DNA from: Bacillota bacterium | GTDB lineage: Bacteria; Bacillota; Clostridia; Lachnospirales; Lachnospiraceae | Length of the DNA: 64,000 bases | NCBI GenBank assembly: GCA_023437715.1 | Contig: JAEZFK010000021.1 | Coordinates: 124,001-188,000 of the forward strand | Direction: 5' to 3' | Position numbers and translations under genes: made by a program | Part shown: positions 59,657 through 64,000 of the stretch, one piece after another | Numbering within the stretch: the first letter of the stretch is position 1 | Layout: each line of letters starts with the position of its first letter | Notes under the pieces: generated by a model | The model's database searches: none | What the model was told of the DNA's origin: nothing | What the model saw: the letters and a program-made list of their open reading frames with translations, nothing else

Positions 59657-60628
59657 ATGAAAGCTTCACATAAACATGGGAAGCGTCTCTTCCTGACCCT
59701 TGCCCTGGCGGCGGCTCTGCTGTCCGGCTGTAAGGCTGAAATTCCCATTGTTTCTGAAATCACGGAAACCAAGGCCTACACCCTGCCACAGTCCATGATT
59801 ATCCTGGCGACGGAGAGGAACCGGTATCAGCAGGTTTACACCAGTCAGATCTGGGGCGTGGCCCTGCCGGACGGCCAGACCTTTGAGACATATCTGGTGG
59901 ACCAGGTCAAGGACTTTCTTGAGGAGATGAAGATGCTAAATCTCCTGGCCCAGAACAAGGGAGTGGTTCTTTCAAACGGAGAAAAGGAGCAGGCCCGCAA
60001 GGCATCGGAGGAGTATTTCAATTCCCTGACAAAGGAAGACATTTCCTACATGGGAGCGACGGAAAGCGATGTCCAGACCATGTATGAAGAATATTATATT
60101 TCCAATAAGGTTGTTAATGAATTAACAAAGGATATGAATCTGGAAATCAGCGACAGCGAGGCAAAGGTCATAACCGTGGACCAGATTGTTTTGTCCGATG
60201 CCTCCACTGCCGCAGATGTCCTTTCAAAAGCCCAGGCCGGGGACGTGGATTTTTCAGATCTTGCCAAGGAGTATTCCGAGGACTCTGTCATCCGCCGGAG
60301 CGTAGGAAGAGGGGAAGAGTCCCAGACCTATGAGGAGGCCGCTTTCTCCCTTGCAGCAGGAGAAATCAGCCAGGTGGTGGAGGAAAACGGCAGGTACTTC
60401 ATTATAAGGTGCGTCAGTGATTACGATGAGGCCGCCACTCAGGAGAGGAAGACCGGTCTGTACCAGGAGAGAAAAAGGGAAGCCTTTGATAAGATCTACT
60501 CCCAGTTTAAGGCGGAAAATCCCATGTCTTTCAGCGGTGAGATGTGGAAAGGCATAAAGTTTTCCAAGGATGACAAGACCACAACCGCCAATTTTTTTGA
60601 TATTTACAAAAAGTATTTTTCTGATTGA
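59657..60628 (+). CDS. PpiC-type peptidyl-prolyl isomerase lipoprotein
   Basis: The 323-residue precursor has a lipoprotein signal with lipobox ALLSGC (cysteine near residue 25). A SurA/PrsA-like helical part and a parvulin domain follow (VDQIVLSDASTAADVLSKA, FSDLAKEYSEDS, FSLAAGEISQVVEENGRYFII). It should help fold exported proteins at the outer face of the membrane. ATG 59657 lies five bases after AAGGAGGG. The in-frame GTG at 59651 is part of that site. Confidence 0.9.
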   Translation: MKASHKHGKRLFLTLALAAALLSGCKAEIPIVSEITETKAYTLPQSMIILATERNRYQQVYTSQIWGVALPDGQTFETYLVDQVKDFLEEMKMLNLLAQNKGVVLSNGEKEQARKASEEYFNSLTKEDISYMGATESDVQTMYEEYYISNKVVNELTKDMNLEISDSEAKVITVDQIVLSDASTAADVLSKAQAGDVDFSDLAKEYSEDSVIRRSVGRGEESQTYEEAAFSLAAGEISQVVEENGRYFIIRCVSDYDEAATQERKTGLYQERKREAFDKIYSQFKAENPMSFSGEMWKGIKFSKDDKTTTANFFDIYKKYFSD

Positions 60629-60657
60629 GGAACCCAGGGGAAAGGGGAAAAATACAA

Positions 60658-60894
60658 ATGAAACCGGAAAAGGATGTCAGACAGAAAAGGCGCAGCCACA
60701 GGCGCCGGGGAAGCCGGGGACGGGAAATTCTTACTGTCTTTCTGGCAATTTTACTCACCATGATTTTAATCTTAGGGCTTGCGGTGGGAGGCGTATTCGG
60801 CTACCGCTACTGGTCAGGCAGCAAGGCCTTGAATTCACCTTTGGAAACCAGCCGGGAGATAGAGCCGGAAACCATGGGCAATTCCTATGAATAA
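60658..60894 (+). CDS. Small single-helix membrane protein
   Basis: The 78-residue product has a basic N-terminus (KRRSHRRRGSRGRE) and one hydrophobic stretch (ILTVFLAILLTMILILGLAVGG), then a short acidic tail. It is probably an inner-membrane protein with the tail outside. ATG 60658 follows AGGGGAAA. It starts 29 bases after the foldase gene and may be cotranscribed with it. No family is recognised. Confidence 0.65.
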   Translation: MKPEKDVRQKRRSHRRRGSRGREILTVFLAILLTMILILGLAVGGVFGYRYWSGSKALNSPLETSREIEPETMGNSYE

Positions 60895-60926
60895 GAAGAA
60901 TAATGGAATAATATAAGAAATATGAG

Positions 60927-60961
60927 AAAAAGGGAAATCAGCGGACTGATTTCCCTTTTTT
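60927..60961. terminator. Bidirectional terminator between convergent genes
   Basis: AAAAAGGGAAATCAG (60927-60941) pairs with CTGATTTCCCTTTTT (60946-60960), giving a U-tract on either strand. Confidence 0.88.
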
Positions 60962-60992
60962 ATGCTAAAAAACCCGGTGATCCCTATTCAGG

Positions 60993-61583
60993 TCATGGAT
61001 TCAGCTCCGGGAGATATGGTTTTATTTTTTGGCATAATTCCCCCTGTACAAAATCAGCGAAAGAAGCTTCGTCCTGAGGCAGAATTACATCCGCGTACTC
61101 CATTACCGCTTCCGCGGTGGGCTTTATGACGGAGGAGGTGCTGCTTTGAATCATGACAAAGAGAGCGGGTTCCGCCACCAGGCGCACGCTGTTGGATTCA
61201 CATAGAATAAGAGCGTCCTCCGGAACCAGCTTCAGGGCTTCTTCCAAGGCCTCTCTCAAATTTTCCTTAAAGGCCCGGATGAGATAAACCTGCTTTGCCC
61301 CGGCCTTTTTCAGCAGCATGGTATCCTTTGTTCCGGTGCCGGTCTCTTCCGTTATGTCAAAACAGCCTTTCAGCCCCTTGCAGATACCGCAGCCATGGCC
61401 TCCCCTGGGGCATATGTCCCCATGATTTTTTATGGTAATCAGCTTAAATGCGATAATTGGCATCTTATCCTGAAAGGCGCGGATAATCTGAAGGGTCAGG
61501 GTGGTCTTTCCGCTGTTTCGTCCGGTCGCTCCGATCAGCACCATATGCCTGGCCTGGAGAAAGGCTGTGTTTTTTGTATTCAT
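60993..61583 (-). CDS. P-loop protein, MobB-like, with cysteine cluster
   Basis: The 196-residue protein begins MNTKNTAFLQARHMVLIGAT and has a Walker A loop GATGRNSGKTTLTLQ, as in MobB and related molybdenum-cofactor GTPases. A cysteine-rich insertion (CPRGGHGCGICKGLKGC) follows the KNHGD element and could bind metal. It is divergent from mobA and near a formate channel, which supports a cofactor role. The frame continues upstream on the minus strand without family features, so the internal ATG at 61583 is taken as start. Direct MobB identity is not certain. Confidence 0.65.
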   Translation of the reverse strand: MNTKNTAFLQARHMVLIGATGRNSGKTTLTLQIIRAFQDKMPIIAFKLITIKNHGDICPRGGHGCGICKGLKGCFDITEETGTGTKDTMLLKKAGAKQVYLIRAFKENLREALEEALKLVPEDALILCESNSVRLVAEPALFVMIQSSTSSVIKPTAEAVMEYADVILPQDEASFADFVQGELCQKIKPYLPELNP

Positions 61584-61997
61584 ATCATATATACTCCGAT
61601 CCCATTGAGTTATTGCACTATTTTGGTAAGGCTGAAACGATTCTGTGCAAAAATATTTTTTATTATAACACTTTCCTAATATGGTTTCAACATGGAAAAA
61701 AAAGCAGAAAATCACAGAAAACCCCGTGATATATTTAACAAATGATATTTTCTGGATCAGGAGATGTGTTGGTTTTACAACTATAGGTGCAGAATACTTT
61801 GACTTATGTTTTTTTATAAGAACAATAAAAGATGGAATATACTGTATTTTGATGGCGCAATTATAAATATTACCTGAAAATTTTTTTGAAAATAGAGAAA
61901 CAAGATTGAGAAAAACATAACGAGAAAAAAGCAAAATATCCCGGATTTGTGTATTATAGATAAAATAACAGGGTGCCGTTATACTCGTTTGTATATA

Positions 61998-62026
61998 TTG
62001 ACATAAGCCTGGAGGGGTGCTAATAT
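61998..62026 (+). promoter_or_regulatory. Promoter of the mobA-formate channel genes
   Basis: TTGACA (61998-62003) and TAATAT (62021-62026) are 17 bases apart. The 550-base gap between the P-loop gene and mobA is A+T-rich and holds this promoter and a long hairpin, with no coding gene supported. Confidence 0.75.
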
Positions 62027-62034
62027 AGAAAAAC

Positions 62035-62093
62035 ATTCTAAAAAAATTTTTGAGCTAAAAAAAGTTTTTTAGTTCAGAAAAATTTTTAGGAAT
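62035..62093 (+). promoter_or_regulatory. Long A/T hairpin in the mobA leader
   Basis: About 29 bases (62035-62062) pair with the complementary arm (62065-62093), with roughly five mismatches or bulges. The arms begin ATTCTAAAAA and end TTTTTAGGAAT. It lies just after the predicted start of transcription and has very few G or C bases. It is not a known riboswitch form. Confidence 0.55.
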
Positions 62094-62133
62094 AATTGGT
62101 CCGGTGGAGTTCATGAAAAAACAAAAATAGGAG

Positions 62134-62748
62134 GTGATTTCTTTCGAAAATGTAAGTGAGAAAATCAAAAATGTGACGGCCGCTGTTTTATGCGGAGGCA
62201 AAAGCAGGAGGATGGGCTTTGACAAGGCATTTCTCATGGAGGACCAGCAGTATTTGCTGCTGGAGACAGCAAAAGAACTGCAAAGCCTGTTTGAGCAGGT
62301 GGTTCTGGTCAGCAATACAAAGGCCAAGTTTGAGGGCCGGCCGGATTTTGCAAAGCTTCCCGTTTTAGAGGATCGCTATGTGGAGAAGGGGCCCATGGGC
62401 GGCATAAGCACTGCTTTAGAGCAGATTCAAACGGAATACGCTTTTGTCATGGCCTGTGATATGCCTTTGCCGGATGTTGGACTGATTGGCCGGATGTACC
62501 GGAAGCTGGGTCAGGAGCAGGTGTTGGTTTGCAGCCATCAGGGGAAATTAGAGCCTTTGTTTGCTTTTTACCATAAGTCCTGTCTTCCTGTTTTTAAAAA
62601 ACAAATAGAAAAAGGGGAATTAAAGCCGCGGAGCGCTTTTCCGGCTCTGCAGGTGGAACTGTATTGCTTGAATGATGAGGAAATGAACGCCATGGTAAAC
62701 TTGAACACACCGGAGGATGTACAGGAGTGGAATCAGAAAACAAAATAA
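62134..62748 (+). CDS. mobA: Molybdenum cofactor guanylyltransferase MobA
   Basis: MobA attaches GMP to molybdopterin. The roughly 204-residue protein has the nucleotidyltransferase signature AAVLCGGKSRRMGFDKAFL, GPMGGISTAL and MACDMPLPD with a metal aspartate. The start is uncertain. GTG 62134 overlaps a perfect AGGAGGTGA (62129-62137). No in-frame ATG, GTG or TTG lies five to ten bases after that site, so an ATT start (62137) or the GTG at 62173 are alternatives. The formate channel gene follows by 30 bases. Confidence 0.88.
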   Translation: MISFENVSEKIKNVTAAVLCGGKSRRMGFDKAFLMEDQQYLLLETAKELQSLFEQVVLVSNTKAKFEGRPDFAKLPVLEDRYVEKGPMGGISTALEQIQTEYAFVMACDMPLPDVGLIGRMYRKLGQEQVLVCSHQGKLEPLFAFYHKSCLPVFKKQIEKGELKPRSAFPALQVELYCLNDEEMNAMVNLNTPEDVQEWNQKTK

Positions 62749-62778
62749 AAAATCAATGATGTTACATAGGAGGGGAAG

Positions 62779-63567
62779 ATGGGATCTTTTAGTCCGGCAG
62801 AAGTTTTGGATATTTTGGGAGATAAAGCTCAAATTAAAACGAAATTATCTTTTATGCGGTTATTTTTACTTTCTATTCTGGGCGGTTCCTTTATCGCAGA
62901 AGGGTTTTTGGCCTGCATCCGCGTTATGGGAACATTGCCCGCCCAGTGGGGAAGCTTTGCAAGCCTGCTTGGAGGCTGTCTTTTCCCTATCGGACTGATC
63001 GCGATTGTGATGGTCGGAGGGGAATTGGCAACAGGAAACATGATGACGATGGCCATCGGCGCGTTCCAGAAGAAGATTTCTCTTTGGGATCTGGCCTATA
63101 ACTGGATCGTGGTCATGGCAGGAAATATGGTTGGGAGCTTTCTTGTGGCTTACTTTTTCGGACATTTTGTAGGGCTGACGGAAGGTGCATTTTTGACCAA
63201 GACCGTAGCCGTCGCCACCGCTAAAATCAATGATTCTCCTATGGTGGCCCTGGTCTCCGCCATTGGCTGCAACATCTTTGTCTGTATGGCCGTATGGCTC
63301 GGCACCAGCGCTAAGGACTATTTGGCAAAGCTGGCGGGGCTGTGGTTCCCAATCATGATTTTCGTAGTCGTCGGATTTCAGCACGTGGTGGCAAACGCTT
63401 TTGTCATTCCTGCGGCAATCTTCTCAGGCCAGTCTGCCATCACCTGGATGAATTATCTGGAGAATACGGTGTATGTCTTTATCGGCAACGCCATTGGCGG
63501 AGCACTCGCCTTTGCCCTGCCCTGCTTTTTGATGTACGGGAAGAAAGAGGACGCCAAAAAGGAATAA
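62779..63567 (+). CDS. Formate/nitrite transporter family channel
   Basis: The 262-residue protein has six membrane segments and FNT landmarks: MRLFLLSILGGSFIAEGF, GGELATGNMMTM, the NWIVVMAGNMVGS helix and GLWFPIMIFVVVGFQHVVAN. FocA, NirC and related pentamers move formate, nitrite or hydrosulfide. With mobA before and a NuoE-type subunit after, formate is the likeliest cargo. It starts after AGGAGGGGAAG. Confidence 0.92.
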   Translation: MGSFSPAEVLDILGDKAQIKTKLSFMRLFLLSILGGSFIAEGFLACIRVMGTLPAQWGSFASLLGGCLFPIGLIAIVMVGGELATGNMMTMAIGAFQKKISLWDLAYNWIVVMAGNMVGSFLVAYFFGHFVGLTEGAFLTKTVAVATAKINDSPMVALVSAIGCNIFVCMAVWLGTSAKDYLAKLAGLWFPIMIFVVVGFQHVVANAFVIPAAIFSGQSAITWMNYLENTVYVFIGNAIGGALAFALPCFLMYGKKEDAKKE

Positions 63568-63601
63568 GAGGTAAAAATAAAATATAGAAAGGGTCATTGC
63601 A

Positions 63602-64000
63602 ATGGATACAAGGGAAAGGGAAGAAAAGCTGAGGATCATCCGGCAGGATGGAGCAAAGCAGGAAAACATTTTGGAAATTTTAATCGACCTTCAATTTGCT
63701 TCGGAAGAGGGCTATATTGACAAGGAGACTGCCGCCATGGTGGCGGAAGAGCTGCACATGACCGAAACAAGGGTATATGAGATTGTCAGCTATTACGCCA
63801 TGTTAAAGGACAAGCCTCAGGCGAAATTTGTCCTCAAGATCTGCAACAGTTCGCCCTGTCATTTCTCCCGCGGGGAAGAGGTGGCCTTATCTCTGGAGAA
63901 GAAGCTGGGCGTACCAATGGGAAAGATGACGGACGACGGCCTTTTTGCCTATCACTATATTCCGTGTGTGGGCGCCTGCGACATTGGTCCGGTCATTAAG
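63602..64000 (+). CDS. NuoE/HydC-type [2Fe-2S] subunit, 5' part only
   Basis: The frame is open to the last base, so the C-terminus lies outside the window. The 133 visible residues have the NuoE layout: an N-terminal helical part (LHMTETRVYEIVSYYAML) and the [2Fe-2S] cysteines in CNSSPC and CVGACDIGP. Such proteins pass electrons in NAD-linked formate dehydrogenase or electron-bifurcating hydrogenase complexes. It follows the formate channel by 34 bases. Partner subunits are expected immediately to the right. Confidence 0.88.
   Translation, partial: MDTREREEKLRIIRQDGAKQENILEILIDLQFASEEGYIDKETAAMVAEELHMTETRVYEIVSYYAMLKDKPQAKFVLKICNSSPCHFSRGEEVALSLEKKLGVPMGKMTDDGLFAYHYIPCVGACDIGPVIK

Noticed and set aside
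61584..62036. N-terminal extension of the minus-strand P-loop protein and a small plus-strand frame at 61681-61866
   Set aside because: The extension is A+T-rich, lacks domain features, and overlaps the promoter of mobA. The small frame has no ribosome binding site and is a chance opposite of it.

Overview
The window reads as the chromosome of an anaerobic, spore-forming, probably motile member of the Bacillota, most likely Lachnospiraceae (Lacrimispora / Clostridium sphenoides-like). The evidence is a full spoIIIA operon, spoIVB and spo0A, a CD3324-family gene, a ChvE-MmsA-MmsB sugar importer, a glucuronoxylan locus, strong AGGAGG ribosome binding sites and moderate G+C. The genus is an inference from gene content, since no rRNA gene is present.

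Layout. 1-6.6 kb: accessory single genes (end of a ferredoxin-type EFR1 protein, P-loop kinase-like protein, GNAT acetyltransferase, Asp/Glu racemase, LUD protein, radical SAM protein, GyrI-like protein, pentapeptide-repeat protein, CD3324 regulator-like protein, DUF1062). 6.6-12.4 kb: a monosaccharide ABC importer with an AraR-type regulator gene behind it and two matching TTGTA-N2-TACAA operators around its promoter. 12.5-14.9 kb: ahpC-ahpF behind a strong promoter, a PerR-like operator and a structured leader. 15.1-16.3 kb: DUF3877 and a secreted NlpC/P60 peptidase. 16.3-28.8 kb: a glucuronoxylan-oligosaccharide locus. It has AraC and epimerase genes on the minus strand and, divergently, an oxidoreductase, GH67 alpha-glucuronidase, a CUT1 importer, a SASA-type acetylesterase and a GH3 glycosidase.

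28.9-54.8 kb is the conserved Firmicutes core block: spoIIIAA-AH, Asp23 (yqhY), nusB, xseA, xseB, ispA, dxs, tlyA, nadK, argR, recN, spoIVB, spo0A. Two interruptions split it. A flagellin, a FeoA-like gene and a GGDEF-GGDEF-EAL gene lie between yqhY and nusB. DUF554, a flavodoxin/MarR pair, about 1 kb of gene-poor AT-rich DNA and an oxidoreductase lie between recN and spoIVB. 54.9-60.9 kb: glycogen synthase, HD-domain protein, DivPAP2-type membrane protein (preceded by a 51-bp tandem repeat), CmpB-like membrane protein, Maf, Cof-type phosphatase, foldase lipoprotein and a small membrane protein. 61-64 kb: a molybdenum-cofactor/formate module (P-loop MobB-like protein, mobA, formate/nitrite channel, and the start of a NuoE-type [2Fe-2S] subunit), which suggests a formate dehydrogenase or hydrogenase complex just beyond the right edge.

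No insertion sequence, prophage, CRISPR array, rRNA or tRNA was recognised. No clearly novel multi-gene system was found. The most unusual signals are regulatory: a leader peptide whose stop codon lies inside a hairpin before the CD3324 gene, paired AraR-like operators, the ahpC leader, a GC-rich multi-hairpin element, the 51-bp repeat carrying ribosome binding sites, and a long A/T hairpin before mobA.
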